DNA from: Bacteroidales bacterium
GTDB taxonomy: Bacteria; Bacteroidota; Bacteroidia; Bacteroidales; F082
Length of the DNA stretch: 63,549 nt
Reading direction: 5' to 3'
NCBI GenBank assembly: GCA_023229135.1
Contig: JALNZT010000027.1
Span: 1-63,549, forward strand
Below the pieces are notes generated by a model. That model saw only the letters and a list, made by a program, of their open reading frames with translations. It had not been told where the DNA came from and did not search any database. The position numbers and the translations under genes are program-made. Below, one piece after another: positions 1 through 8,827 of this stretch (its first letter is position 1; the number at the start of each line of letters is the position of its first letter).

Positions 1-850
1 TCCCATTTTGTAGGATGAAGCTGGAGCCTCATCCCACCCAGACTTCAACCAAGCCAGAAGGCCTTTTCACCTTTTTTGGTGTGTTGCTAACCGTTAGCTT
101 ACAAACCTACAACGCCGCCCAAAGAAATCCGGTGGAGAGTTTGCGGAATGAGTGAGGTGGTTTTTATTGCAAAACAAAAGAACTTTTATGGGCTGGATGA
201 AGCTCTTTCTGGGTGGGATGAAGCTCCAGCTTCGTCCCATTTTGTAGGATGAAGCTGGAGCCTCATCCCACCCAGACTTCAACCAAGCCAGAAGGCCTTT
301 TCACCTTTTTTGGTGTGTTGCTAACCGTTAGCTTACAAACCTACAACGCCGCCCAAAGAAACCCGGTGGAGAGTTCGCGGAATGAGTGAGGTGGTTTTTA
401 TTGCAAAACAAAAGAACTTTTATGGGCTGGATGAAGCTCTTTCTGGGTGGGATGAAGCTCCAGCTTCGTCCCATTTTGTAGGATGAAATTGGAGCTTCAT
501 CCCACCCAGACTTCAACCAAGCCAGAAGGCCTTTTCACCTTTTTTGGTGTGTTGCTAACCGTTAGCTTACAAACCTACAACGCCGCCCAAAGAAACCCGG
601 TGGAGAGTTCGCGGAATGAGTGAGGTGGTTTTTATTGCAAAACAAAAGAACTTTTATGGGCTGGATGAAGCTCTTTCTGGGTGGGATGAGGCTCCAGCTT
701 CGTCCCATTTTGTAGGATGAAGCTGGAGCCTCATCCCACCCAGACTTCAACCAAGCCAGAAGGCCTTCTCACGCTTTCCGGCGTACTGATAACCGTTAGT
801 TTTCAAACATTTAGTGCCGCCCGCAGAAATCCGGTGGAGAGTTTGCGGGA
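1..850. repeat. 234-bp tandem repeat array, open at the left edge
   Basis: Three nearly identical units start at 1, 235 and 469, followed by a fourth (703 to about 850) that diverges after about 60 bases. Units differ by only a few substitutions, so expansion is recent. Each unit carries a long hairpin (for example 211-273) and a short CACC/GGTG hairpin. The array continues beyond base 1, so the copy number is unknown. At its right end it is joined to a fragment of a toxin-antitoxin operon. No transposase is encoded. The 62-residue open frames repeated in each unit follow the repeat and are not taken as genes. Confidence 0.93.
211..273. repeat. long hairpin of the 234-bp unit
   Basis: Two arms of 27 bases beginning GGGTGGGATGA and ending TCATCCCACCC flank a 9-base loop (CATTTTGTA). 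The same structure recurs at 445-507, 679-741 and 1056-1118. The arms change together between copies: unit 2 has A opposite T where unit 3 and the 1056 copy have G opposite C; unit 1 has a mismatched A-C. It could fold as RNA or extrude as a cruciform. Confidence 0.9.
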
Positions 851-851
851 T

Positions 852-941
852 GAATAACCCAACTTCTTCAAATTTATCAATCAAATTGAATCTGCCTCGA
901 AAAAAATGAATGCAGATGTTTGTATCAAGGAGATGTTTCAT
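852..941 (-). pseudogene. VapC-type PIN toxin, 5' fragment (copy 1)
   Basis: About 30 N-terminal residues match VapC PIN-domain toxins, with the acidic LLDTN start and the pattern FFRGRFNL then EEVG. After EEVG the frame runs into the repeat sequence (LFIPQTLHRI), so the remaining three-quarters of the nuclease, including the other metal-binding acids, is missing. The start codon overlaps the upstream antitoxin stop as TAATG. The open frame continues to 747 only by reading the repeat. It cannot be an active RNase. Confidence 0.75.
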
Positions 942-1055
942 TAGAGTTGAATTTTTGCTGATTTATCTACCCTTGAATCTCTAATCTCTTTGATGATTGC
1001 GTCAGAATCTCTTGAACCATTCCAGGCTCCATAAAAACTTCGCAAATCAAATTCT
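941..1055 (-). pseudogene. VapB-like antitoxin, 3' fragment (copy 1)
   Basis: This encodes only the C-terminal part of the antitoxin, from EFDLRSFYGAWN to RVDKSAKIQL and a stop. It matches the downstream copy but lacks its N-terminal half, and at 1055 it is cut by the 234-bp repeat. The C-terminal tail kept here has been lost from copy 2. Together the two copies show a duplicated operon piece embedded in repeat DNA. Confidence 0.7.
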
Positions 1056-1229
1056 GGGTGGGATGAGGCTCCAGCTTCGTCCCATTTTGTAGGATGAAGC
1101 TGGAGCCTCATCCCACCCAGACTTCAACCAAGCCAGAAAGCTTTCTCAGCTTTTTTGGTGTGTTGCTAACCGTTAGTTTAAACCGATAGCGCAGCCCGAC
1201 GAAATCCGATGGAGAGTTCGCGGGATGAA
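1056..1229. repeat. diverged isolated copy of the 234-bp repeat
   Basis: This stretch has the hairpin (1056-1118) followed by the CTAACCGTTAG palindrome and the GGTGGAGAGTTCGCGG-like end segment, but it lacks the internal part of the standard unit. It separates the two broken toxin-antitoxin copies and joins the second vapC fragment at the same place (after EEVG) as the first array does. The shared junction implies that the junction existed before the duplication. Confidence 0.8.
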
Positions 1230-1316
1230 TAACCCAACTTCTTCAAATTTATCAATCAAATTGAATCTGCCTCGAAAAAAATGAATGAAGATGTTTGTAT
1301 CAAGGAGATATTTCAT
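1230..1316 (-). pseudogene. VapC-type PIN toxin, 5' fragment (copy 2)
   Basis: The ATG at 1314-1316 overlaps the antitoxin stop as ATGA. The frame reads MKYLLDTNIF, then FFRGRF and EEVG, and enters repeat sequence at the same codon as copy 1. The later catalytic region is absent. This is a second relic of the same toxin. Confidence 0.72.
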
Positions 1317-1513
1317 TTCTCTTTGATGATTGCGTCAGAATCTCTTGAATCATTCCAGGCTCCATAAAAACTTCGCAAATCAAATTCTTTTAGCTCCTCT
1401 GTTTCAGTCGATTCGGTAAGTTTAATAATTAATCTTTTCTTTGAGTTGATATCCAAGCTTGTCAGAAACTTAAAATATTTATCAATCGTCATATCTGTCA
1501 GCGCAAGCTTCAT
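1313..1513 (-). CDS. VapB-like antitoxin, C-terminally truncated
   Basis: This is a small protein resembling the antitoxins that precede Bacteroidota PIN toxins: an N-terminal helix (DKYFKFLTSL), a KKRLIIKLTES core, and a toxin-binding tail with FYGAWN and RDSDAI. I chose the internal ATG at 1513 because relatives start near MKLALTDM; the frame stays open to an ATG at 1555. Compared with copy 1, about 40 bases are deleted at the 3' end, so the protein stops after AIIKEK. With the toxin broken, it is an orphan that could still bind its own operator or act in trans. Family assignment is from pattern memory. Confidence 0.6.
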   Translation of the reverse strand: MKLALTDMTIDKYFKFLTSLDINSKKRLIIKLTESTETEELKEFDLRSFYGAWNDSRDSDAIIKEK

Positions 1514-1560
1514 ATTAAATCTTTTCCCAAAGATAATTAAGTTTGCTTTAATCATTTTTA

Positions 1561-1570
1561 TGTGTACACA
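1561..1570. promoter_or_regulatory. TGTGTACACA palindrome between antitoxin and copA
   Basis: This is a perfect 10-base palindrome just upstream of the antitoxin start and 164 bases before copA. Antitoxins often bind short palindromes in their own promoter, and copper regulators also bind dyads. Assigning it to either is inference. Confidence 0.35.
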
Positions 1571-1733
1571 ATACTGGCATGCTTTTTCAGTCTATGCGTA
1601 ATTTATGTCTTGCCAATTCGCACTTGTGCAGGGCATGGATAAAGTCTAAATCTTATAAATCAAATCCATAAAACTACAATAGCCATTCGCTTTTTTATTG
1701 TCAACTTTGTAGTCAATTTCAAAGCATAAACTG

Positions 1734-4154
1734 ATGTCAACAAAAGATATTGATTCCATTATTTTGCCTTTAGAGGACATGAATAGTGAGCATTGCGCGC
1801 TCATTATTGATAAAGGACTATCACAGATAAAAGGCGTAGAAAGCCATAAAGTAGAGCTGAATAACCACAGGGCGATACTTGAAACAAAAGATGCGGAAGC
1901 CGTAAGAGGATCTATCAAAGCCATCCGGGATTTGGGTTATGGCGTAACAAGCGTGAAACAAACTTTCCCGGTTTTGGATATGAGCTGCGCTTCCTGCGCC
2001 ATCAGTGCAGAAAGTACCGCACAAGCCACGAAAGGCGTGATTTCTGCTTCCGTCAACTTTGCCACAGCAACGCTATCGGTTGAATATCTGCCCAATATGA
2101 CCAATCCGGCAGACATACAAAAAGCGGTTCAATCTGTGGGTTTCGATTTATTGCTCGAAGACGAATCTACACAACAGGAAACTTTAGAAGGCATCCACGA
2201 TAAGAAATTTAAGACGCTGAAAAAGAAAACTATCTGGGCTATAGTGCTTTCGCTGCCTGTGGTGGTGATTGGCATGTTTATGATGAACATCCCCTACGCC
2301 AACGAAATCATGTGGGTGTTCACGACTCCGGTGCTGGCTTGGTTGGGGAAGGATTTTTTCGTCAATGCGTGGAAACAAGCCAAAAATCGCTCTGCCAATA
2401 TGGATACCCTGGTTGCTCTGAGTACCGGTATCGCCTATTTATTCAGCGTTTTCAATATGCTTTTTCCAGAAGTTTGGCATTCAAAAGGTTTGGAGGCGCA
2501 TGTGTATTTTGAAGCCGCCGCCGTCATAACCACCTTTATCTTATTGGGTAGGCTGTTGGAAGAAAGGGCCAAAGGCAACGCTTCAACGGCTATTAAAAAA
2601 TTGATGGGCTTGCAGCCAAAAACGGTGGTGGTGCTGCTTCCCGATGGACAAGAAAAGCAAATCGCCATCGCGGATGTGAAAATTGGCGATGTGCTGTTGG
2701 TGAAACCCGGCGAAAAAATTGCCGTTGACGGAAAAGTGGTTGCAGGTAATTCGTATGTGGACGAAAGCATGCTGAGCGGCGAGCCTGTTCCGGTCTTGAA
2801 AATTGAAAATGAAAAAGTGTTTGCCGGAACCATCAATCAGAAAGGAAGTTTTCGTTTTGAAGCCGAAAAGGTGGGCAAAGAAACCATGCTGGCACAAATC
2901 ATCAAAATGGTTCAGGATGCCCAAGGCAGTAAGGCTCCCGTACAAAAACTCGTGGATAAAATCGCGGGTATTTTTGTTCCGATAGTGATAGGAGTTTCTA
3001 TCCTCACTTTCATTATTTGGATGATTTTTGGAGGCGATAATGGTCTGGTACACGGGCTCTTGGCGGCCATTACGGTACTCGTGATTGCTTGTCCATGCGC
3101 TTTGGGCCTGGCCACGCCAACTGCTATTATGGTAGGAGTAGGGAAGGGAGCCGAAAACGGGATTTTAATCAAAGATGCCCAAAGCCTCGAACTGGCCAAA
3201 AAGGTGAATGTCGTAGTTTTGGACAAAACAGGAACCATCACCGAAGGTCGGCCGCAGCTCACTGATGTGCAATGGCTGAACGATGATGATGCAACACGAC
3301 AAATTTTATTCAGCTTGGAAAACCTATCTGAACACCCATTGGCTGAGGCGGTTGTGAAGCATTTAGCGCCTGTGCAGACCGTACCGCTAACCGCTTTTGA
3401 AAGCATCACAGGCAAAGGTGCCAGCGCAAATTTCGAAAATGAAAGTTATTGGGTCGGTAACAGCAATCTATTGGTCGAAAATAATATTTCTATCGCCGAT
3501 GCGCTAATGCAAAAAGCCGATGAATGGGGCAAACAAGCCAAAACCGTGATATGGTTTGCAAACAGCAAAAATGCCCTTGCGGTCATGGCCATTTCCGACA
3601 AAATAAAAGAAACCTCCGTAACTGCCATCAAGCAGATGCAAGAGATGGGAATCAGTTTATATATGCTCACCGGCGATAATGATACCACTGCGAAAGCCAT
3701 AGCGCAACAGACAGGCATACAGCATTATAAGTCAGAAATGCTACCCCAGCAGAAAGCTGATTTTGTAAAAGAATTACAACAGCAGGGCAAAACCGTTGCG
3801 ATGGTTGGCGACGGCATCAACGACAGCACCGCCCTGGCAACCGCTGATGTAAGTATCGCGATGGGAAAAGGCAGCGATATCGCCATGGACGTGGCCAAGA
3901 TGACCATTATTTCATCCGATCTCAGCAAAATCCCGCAGGCTATCCGCCTCTCTAAGAGAACGGTGACTACCATCAAGCAAAATTTGTTTTGGGCGTTCAT
4001 TTACAACCTGATAGGTATTCCAATCGCGGCAGGAATCCTCTATCCTTTCAACGGATTTTTGCTCAACCCGATGATTGCCGGAGCCGCGATGGCCATGAGC
4101 AGCGTGAGTGTTGTAAGCAACAGCCTAAGACTGAAATGGAAGAATATTAGTTGA
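1734..4154 (+). CDS. copA: Cu(+)-exporting P1B-type ATPase
   Basis: Heavy-metal ATPase that pumps monovalent copper out of the cytoplasm. The N-terminus has two HMA folds: the first (about residues 1-75) is degenerate with a single Cys (MNSEHC), the second has a proper CxxC (MSCASC). Next come the membrane segments, the TGE-type actuator loop (LSGEP), the ion-binding CPC at about 453-455, the phosphorylated Asp497 in DKTGT, SEHPLAEA of the nucleotide domain, TGDN and GDGIND. The length of 806 is usual for the family. The ATG at 1734 has no clear ribosome-binding site, as is common in this phylum. A stand-alone HMA protein follows at 4330. No copper regulator is adjacent. Confidence 0.95.
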   Translation: MSTKDIDSIILPLEDMNSEHCALIIDKGLSQIKGVESHKVELNNHRAILETKDAEAVRGSIKAIRDLGYGVTSVKQTFPVLDMSCASCAISAESTAQATKGVISASVNFATATLSVEYLPNMTNPADIQKAVQSVGFDLLLEDESTQQETLEGIHDKKFKTLKKKTIWAIVLSLPVVVIGMFMMNIPYANEIMWVFTTPVLAWLGKDFFVNAWKQAKNRSANMDTLVALSTGIAYLFSVFNMLFPEVWHSKGLEAHVYFEAAAVITTFILLGRLLEERAKGNASTAIKKLMGLQPKTVVVLLPDGQEKQIAIADVKIGDVLLVKPGEKIAVDGKVVAGNSYVDESMLSGEPVPVLKIENEKVFAGTINQKGSFRFEAEKVGKETMLAQIIKMVQDAQGSKAPVQKLVDKIAGIFVPIVIGVSILTFIIWMIFGGDNGLVHGLLAAITVLVIACPCALGLATPTAIMVGVGKGAENGILIKDAQSLELAKKVNVVVLDKTGTITEGRPQLTDVQWLNDDDATRQILFSLENLSEHPLAEAVVKHLAPVQTVPLTAFESITGKGASANFENESYWVGNSNLLVENNISIADALMQKADEWGKQAKTVIWFANSKNALAVMAISDKIKETSVTAIKQMQEMGISLYMLTGDNDTTAKAIAQQTGIQHYKSEMLPQQKADFVKELQQQGKTVAMVGDGINDSTALATADVSIAMGKGSDIAMDVAKMTIISSDLSKIPQAIRLSKRTVTTIKQNLFWAFIYNLIGIPIAAGILYPFNGFLLNPMIAGAAMAMSSVSVVSNSLRLKWKNIS

Positions 4155-4189
4155 AATTCAAAAATTCCGAATTCAAAAATTCAAAGATT

Positions 4190-4325
4190 GAATTTTGTAT
4201 TGCTCTATCTTTGAATCTTTAAATTTTTGAACCTGCCTTCCTGCGGTCCTGTCTGACAGCCAGGCAGGCAGCAGGCAGGTCGTTGAATCGTTGAATCTTT
4301 AAATCATTGAATCTTTAAATATAAA
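4190..4325. repeat. palindromic intergenic repeat flanked by short direct repeats
   Basis: Between copA and the HMA gene lies an imperfect palindrome (4231-4280) with ACCTGCC at one end, GGCAGGT at the other and a nested CTGTCTGACAG. It is flanked by repeated TTGAATCTTTAAAT words. Its GC content is above its surroundings, so it looks like a dispersed repeat inserted into an AT-rich spacer. It may also attenuate transcription between the two genes. Confidence 0.6.
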
Positions 4326-4329
4326 AATA

Positions 4330-4557
4330 ATGGAAAATAAAATTCAAAAATTTCAATTCAAGACAAACATCAACTGCGGTGGATGCATTGCTAAAGTAAC
4401 TCCTTTTTTGAACAAAGCCGAAGGTCTTGAACATTGGGAAGTGGACACGACCAGTACAAACAAAATACTTACGGTAAATTCGGATGGTATCAGCGAACAG
4501 CAAGTGATAGATATCGTTAAAAAAGCGGGTTACAAAATTGAAGTGTTGGAAGAGTAG
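4330..4557 (+). CDS. heavy-metal-associated (HMA) domain protein, copper chaperone-like
   Basis: This 75-residue single-domain ferredoxin-fold protein has the metal-binding motif NCGGC near residue 16. It resembles CopZ/Atx1-type chaperones that carry Cu(I) to P1B ATPases, though the CGGC spacing and the sequence after it are those of the Bacteroidota HMA group rather than classic CopZ. It lies 175 bases downstream of the copper ATPase on the same strand, supporting a shared role in copper handling. The second half (IVKKAGYKIEVLEE) is the typical HMA C-terminal strand. Confidence 0.85.
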   Translation: MENKIQKFQFKTNINCGGCIAKVTPFLNKAEGLEHWEVDTTSTNKILTVNSDGISEQQVIDIVKKAGYKIEVLEE

Positions 4558-4722
4558 GCTTATGGTTTCTGTGGATGTTGGCATGGATTACAAATTCGTG
4601 TCAATATCCACATGATATCAATTTTCAGTTCAAAGCATTACCATTGCGCTGGTTTTGCTTATTTAAGAATGATAGTTTATAAATCTTTCTTTTAAATAGT
4701 TTTTTTCTTACTGGCATAACCC

Positions 4723-4730
4723 TATCTTTG
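4723..4730 (+). promoter_or_regulatory. -7 box TATCTTTG of the sensor kinase gene
   Basis: It matches the Bacteroidota consensus TAnnTTTG and lies 20 bases before the ATG at 4751. A T-rich stretch upstream may serve as the -33 region. Confidence 0.6.
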
Positions 4731-4750
4731 CGGGTAGCCAAACCAAAAAC

Positions 4751-7735
4751 ATGAAAGAGAGATTTCGAGTAGTTTTTTTGTCCCTTTTCCTATTTACCAA
4801 CATTGTATCTGCACAAGAATACCATTATGACCATTATACCACTCGTGACGGTTTGGTGCAAATGCAAGTGATGACACTTTTTCAGGATAGCAAAGGCTAT
4901 CTTTGGGCAGGAACCAAGCAGGGAGCCAGCCGTTTCGATGGCGTCAACTTCACTAATTATACCCAGCAAAACGGGCTGCCGCGTTCTTATGTGCATTATA
5001 TCACCGAGGATTCTTTAGGGCGGATTTTATTGCTCACCAGGGCCGGTCTTGCGATTCTCAGTGACGATGGAATTCGGGCTTTTCCTACCTCAGTTTTTGA
5101 TGGTGTAGAACAGTATTTCAGCCCTGTTGTCAAAGAAAATGATAGCATTTTTATCTATACCATCAACAACAGCAATCAGTTAGAAGCTTATTATTTCGAT
5201 GGGGAAGACTATATATTAAAGGAATCTTATTTTTCGCCTTTAGTGCTTAATCCGAGGATAAGTAATATGCATATTTATTACAATCAACCAGCGGATGTTC
5301 TATACGTCGCTTCTAATGAGCGAGGGTTAAATGCTATTGAAGATGGCAAGATCACCAAAATTGCTGAACTGGACGAAGATGTTTATGCTATTGAAATAGG
5401 CTTAGATGGTAAAATCTATATTTCTTATGGCCAGAAGCTCGGGCTTATTGCAGATGGAAAGTTGAAAATAATTTTTGATTTAGACACTCCTAATCCCTCG
5501 GAGTTGTCAAGTCATATCGCGGTAAACAGTCTGGGAGAAATATACTACCACAATAATTTTAATAGGAAATTAAACATTTTGAGGAACAATCTACTTTATA
5601 TAGAAGCGTTTGATCTCGGAATGATAAACAAACTGCTCTTTGACAGAGAAGGAAACCTCTGGATTGGCACCGAAAAAGGCTTATACCGTAACTCTTCCCG
5701 TGCTATTTTGAATTTTATCCCCCAACCGGGTGGAATCAATGAGATGGTTTGGTCGGTAATGGAAGATAAAAATAATAACATCTTGTTTGCGGGCCACGAA
5801 AAAGGTCTTCAAACCTTTAAAAATGGCTCATTTACCACACTGCATCCAGAGCGATATCTCAGCAAAACGAAGTTTGATCTCACGTTTTATATGGGAGGTT
5901 TAAAAGCTTCTGATGGAAACGCTTATATAACAGTAACAGAGCATGGAGCTATGCGTTACGATGGGTCAACGTTTTATAATGCCATTCCTGATAGCTTATC
6001 AAAAATATCTTTTATTGTTTATGAAGCACCCGATGATAAAGCACTACTTTTTGGGACAAGTGCAGGTTTGTACAGGATTACCAATGAAGAAATTCAGCAT
6101 TGGGACACCAAGCCGGGAAATGGTAAAAGTCGCCATATCGTTGCTGTGGTTAAAGACAAAGAAGATCGAATCTGGATGGGTGGGTTTAATGGCCTTAGCA
6201 TTTTGCAAAATAATCAAGTCGTCCATCTTCCTACTGATGAACTAACTTTTCCGCATGGAGCAAATGCCTTGCTGCGCGACAGTGCTGACAATATATGGAT
6301 GGGGAGCCACCAAGGTTTATTTCTGTATAATTATAAAAATTTTACAAAAATTGACTACCCTAAGCTTGAAACTACGGTGGTTTCATTGGCTATGATTGGC
6401 GATTCAGTGCTGATGATCGCTACGATTAAGGATTTGCTTTTAATGGATTTGAATGCTTTCTATGACTTCGCAAAAGTTGATATCACCCTAGTAGGGCCTG
6501 ATAAGGGATATCACGCCCTTGAGCCTGGGCAAAATGGCTTTTACCGCGATTCAAAAGGCTTTTACTGGCTCACCAATAGCGATATGACGATACGCATTGA
6601 TCCGAAAGAACTTTATACAAACAAAATCCCACCGGCATTAATGCTTCAGTCGGTTTCGCTGATGGACGATGAAATGAACTGGAATAAAGTTGATACCAAT
6701 CAGTTCAACGCTTCAAAATTCTATTATGAGAAAGGCGAAAAAAACCTGCGATTTGATTTTATCGGCATCAGCCTGCGCGATCCTCAGGGCGTTACCTACA
6801 GCCATTTTCTAAAAGGCTACGACAAAGGTTGGTCAAGTCCTAATGGCGAAAGATCAGCAACTTACACAAACCTTGAGCCAGGAAAATATACGCTCTTAGT
6901 TAAAGCCGCAAACACGGATGGCGTTTGGTCAAAAGAAATTTTATACAGCTTCACAATTATCCCTGCTCTACATCAACAGCTTTGGTTTAAAATTTTCGGT
7001 GTTATTCTCGCCGCAAGTTTATTGCTAACTATCGGTGCTATTGTTACAATCTATCGCAAGAAAAAACAGGAAGAACAACAAGAGATTGAAAAACAAATAG
7101 CCCAGTTTCAATTGCTGAGCATTAAAAATCAAATCGATCCGCATTTTACCTACAACGCTATGAATGCCATCGCTGCTGCTGTTATCAGAGAAGAGAAAGA
7201 TGTTGCCTATCTCTTTTTCGTAAAACTTTCAAGGCTTATGCGCGGAATTTTACAATCAAGTGAAACGCTGACACGCAGCATGGAAGAAGAAATTGCCTTT
7301 GTTCAGGATTTTTTAGACCTGCAGAAATTTAGACATAAAGACCGTTTTGAATATGCATTTGAAATACAAGAAGGGGTTGACCTTAAACAACAAATCCCAT
7401 TAATGACGATACAAACCTTCGCTGAAAACGCTGTCAAACACGGCTTTTACAATATTGAAAACAAAGGCTCACTTACAATTTCAATAAAACATAACAACGA
7501 CTTCCTTTTGATTAAAATTGAAGATAACGGTATAGGCAGAGCTAAAGCAAAAGAATTAAACAGCCATTCTACCGGAAAAGGACTTGTGATTTTGGGCGGG
7601 TATTTCGATTACTTTAACCGTTATAATGAACGTAAAATATATTGGAAATCAACTGATCTCTATTCCGGTGATGGACAGGCTTTAGGCACAGCTATTACAA
7701 TTTTCATTCCTAAAGGATTTGTTTTTAATGTCTAA
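4751..7735 (+). CDS. propeller/Y_Y_Y sensor with LytS-type histidine kinase
   Basis: A 994-residue membrane sensor. A signal peptide (residues 1-21, ending VSAQ) leads into a long periplasmic part made of Reg_prop propeller blades (repeated DSKGYLWAGT, DREGNLWIGT, NIWMGS patterns), then a Y_Y_Y domain (about 660-735). One membrane helix (about 743-765) follows. A cytoplasmic His_kinase domain then carries the motif IDPHFTYNAMNAI (phospho-His in DPHF) and an HATPase domain with ENAVKHGF and DNGIGR. Such kinases normally signal to LytTR regulators, but none is in the window, so it is an orphan here. The ligand is unknown; paralogues sense polysaccharides or envelope cues. Its nearest upstream neighbour is the HMA gene. 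Confidence 0.9.
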   Translation: MKERFRVVFLSLFLFTNIVSAQEYHYDHYTTRDGLVQMQVMTLFQDSKGYLWAGTKQGASRFDGVNFTNYTQQNGLPRSYVHYITEDSLGRILLLTRAGLAILSDDGIRAFPTSVFDGVEQYFSPVVKENDSIFIYTINNSNQLEAYYFDGEDYILKESYFSPLVLNPRISNMHIYYNQPADVLYVASNERGLNAIEDGKITKIAELDEDVYAIEIGLDGKIYISYGQKLGLIADGKLKIIFDLDTPNPSELSSHIAVNSLGEIYYHNNFNRKLNILRNNLLYIEAFDLGMINKLLFDREGNLWIGTEKGLYRNSSRAILNFIPQPGGINEMVWSVMEDKNNNILFAGHEKGLQTFKNGSFTTLHPERYLSKTKFDLTFYMGGLKASDGNAYITVTEHGAMRYDGSTFYNAIPDSLSKISFIVYEAPDDKALLFGTSAGLYRITNEEIQHWDTKPGNGKSRHIVAVVKDKEDRIWMGGFNGLSILQNNQVVHLPTDELTFPHGANALLRDSADNIWMGSHQGLFLYNYKNFTKIDYPKLETTVVSLAMIGDSVLMIATIKDLLLMDLNAFYDFAKVDITLVGPDKGYHALEPGQNGFYRDSKGFYWLTNSDMTIRIDPKELYTNKIPPALMLQSVSLMDDEMNWNKVDTNQFNASKFYYEKGEKNLRFDFIGISLRDPQGVTYSHFLKGYDKGWSSPNGERSATYTNLEPGKYTLLVKAANTDGVWSKEILYSFTIIPALHQQLWFKIFGVILAASLLLTIGAIVTIYRKKKQEEQQEIEKQIAQFQLLSIKNQIDPHFTYNAMNAIAAAVIREEKDVAYLFFVKLSRLMRGILQSSETLTRSMEEEIAFVQDFLDLQKFRHKDRFEYAFEIQEGVDLKQQIPLMTIQTFAENAVKHGFYNIENKGSLTISIKHNNDFLLIKIEDNGIGRAKAKELNSHSTGKGLVILGGYFDYFNRYNERKIYWKSTDLYSGDGQALGTAITIFIPKGFVFNV

Positions 7736-7873
7736 GGCTTTCGCTCGATTTAAACATAAAATAAACAACACTTAAACAGTGATAAGTTTGGACTTGAGCG
7801 CAAATTTAGCGCTGCTTTCAATGCTTCTAAAACAACAACATCTTTGGATTTTTTAGCTCTAAAAAAAATCCCG

Positions 7874-7881
7874 TACTTTTG
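7874..7881 (+). promoter_or_regulatory. -7 box TACTTTTG of the amino-sugar operon
   Basis: It fits TAnnTTTG and sits 23 bases before the ATG at 7904. Its position argues against the upstream TTG at 7844 as a start codon. Confidence 0.6.
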
Positions 7882-7903
7882 GCGTGCAGAATACGTAATC
7901 ATT

Positions 7904-8827
7904 ATGCCTCATTTATCTATTGTAAGTCCTGTTTATAGTGCTGAGAAAATCTTGCCCGTGCTGGTGCAACGAATTTCGCAGGTCGTGAGTGCAATCACCA
8001 ACGACTTTGAAATTGTGTTGGTTGACGATCGCAGTCCCGATAATTCTTGGGCTGTTATTGAAGCACTTGCACTTGAAAATCCCACCATAAAAGCCATTCG
8101 TTTGAGTAGAAACTTTGGACAGCATTACGCCATCACTGCCGGTCTGGATCATGCCAAAGGTGAATGGGTTGTAGTAATGGACTGCGATTTGCAGGACAGA
8201 CCCGAAGAGATTCTGGCTTTGTATAAAAAAGCACTCGAAGGTTATGATATCGTGCTGGCGAGTAGGGCTGTACGCAAGGATAAACTTGCCAAGCGCTTGT
8301 TTTCTAAGTACTTTTATAAAACCTTGAGCTACCTCACCGGTTCGGAACAAGATGCTACGGTGGCCAATTTTGGCATTTATCACCATAAAGTTACCGATGC
8401 TATCCGGCAGATGCGCGAATCTATCCGCTACTTTCCTACTATGGTGCAGTGGGTTGGCTTTCGGGCAGCAAAAATCGAAGTGCAACATGACGAACGGTTT
8501 GAAGGCGAAACGAGCTATAACCTGCGTAAACTCTTGCGCCTGGCAACGGATATTATCTTAGCATTTTCAGATAAGCCACTACGCATTCTGATAAAAGGCG
8601 GCATATTAATTTCTACTATTTCAGTCGCTGTGGCTTTTGTTTACCTGATTCGTTATTTCCGAGGTGAAATTGAAATTATGGGATACACCAGCCTGATTAT
8701 CTCAGTTTGGCTGCTTTCAGGTGTAATTATTGCAACGCTGGGCGTAGTCGGACTTTATATCGGAAAAATTTTTGAAGGCGTCAAAAACAGGCCAATTTAC
8801 CTGATTGAAAAGAAAATCAATGATTGA
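7904..8827 (+). CDS. GT2 polyprenyl-phosphate glycosyltransferase (ArnC/GtrB-like)
   Basis: The GT-A domain starts LSIVSPVYSAE and has LVDDRSPDNS, the ArnC/GtrB signature LSRNFGQHYAI, and the DxD-like MDCDLQDRPEE. Two membrane helices lie near the C-terminus. In this family the enzyme moves a sugar from a nucleotide donor to undecaprenyl phosphate on the inner face of the membrane. I chose the ATG at 7904 over a TTG 60 bases upstream because the -7 box lies between them and the conserved fold begins right after it. The stop overlaps the next gene by 8 bases, so all four genes to 12120 are probably one transcript. Confidence 0.92.
   Translation: MPHLSIVSPVYSAEKILPVLVQRISQVVSAITNDFEIVLVDDRSPDNSWAVIEALALENPTIKAIRLSRNFGQHYAITAGLDHAKGEWVVVMDCDLQDRPEEILALYKKALEGYDIVLASRAVRKDKLAKRLFSKYFYKTLSYLTGSEQDATVANFGIYHHKVTDAIRQMRESIRYFPTMVQWVGFRAAKIEVQHDERFEGETSYNLRKLLRLATDIILAFSDKPLRILIKGGILISTISVAVAFVYLIRYFRGEIEIMGYTSLIISVWLLSGVIIATLGVVGLYIGKIFEGVKNRPIYLIEKKIND

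Noticed and set aside
94..750. Three 62-codon minus-strand frames repeated in the 234-bp array
   Set aside because: They exist because the repeat is open in that frame; their sequence mirrors the hairpin arms (WDEAP, SSYKMG) and shows no domain.
1..1230. CRISPR array or retron locus
   Set aside because: The units are 234 bases long and contiguous with no unique spacers; no Cas, reverse transcriptase or msr/msd-type partner is near.
1646..4000. Large open frames antisense to copA
   Set aside because: They follow codon bias of the sense gene and have no domain of their own.
7844..7903. TTG start for the ArnC/GtrB-like gene
   Set aside because: The -7 box lies inside this stretch and the family fold begins at the ATG at 7904.
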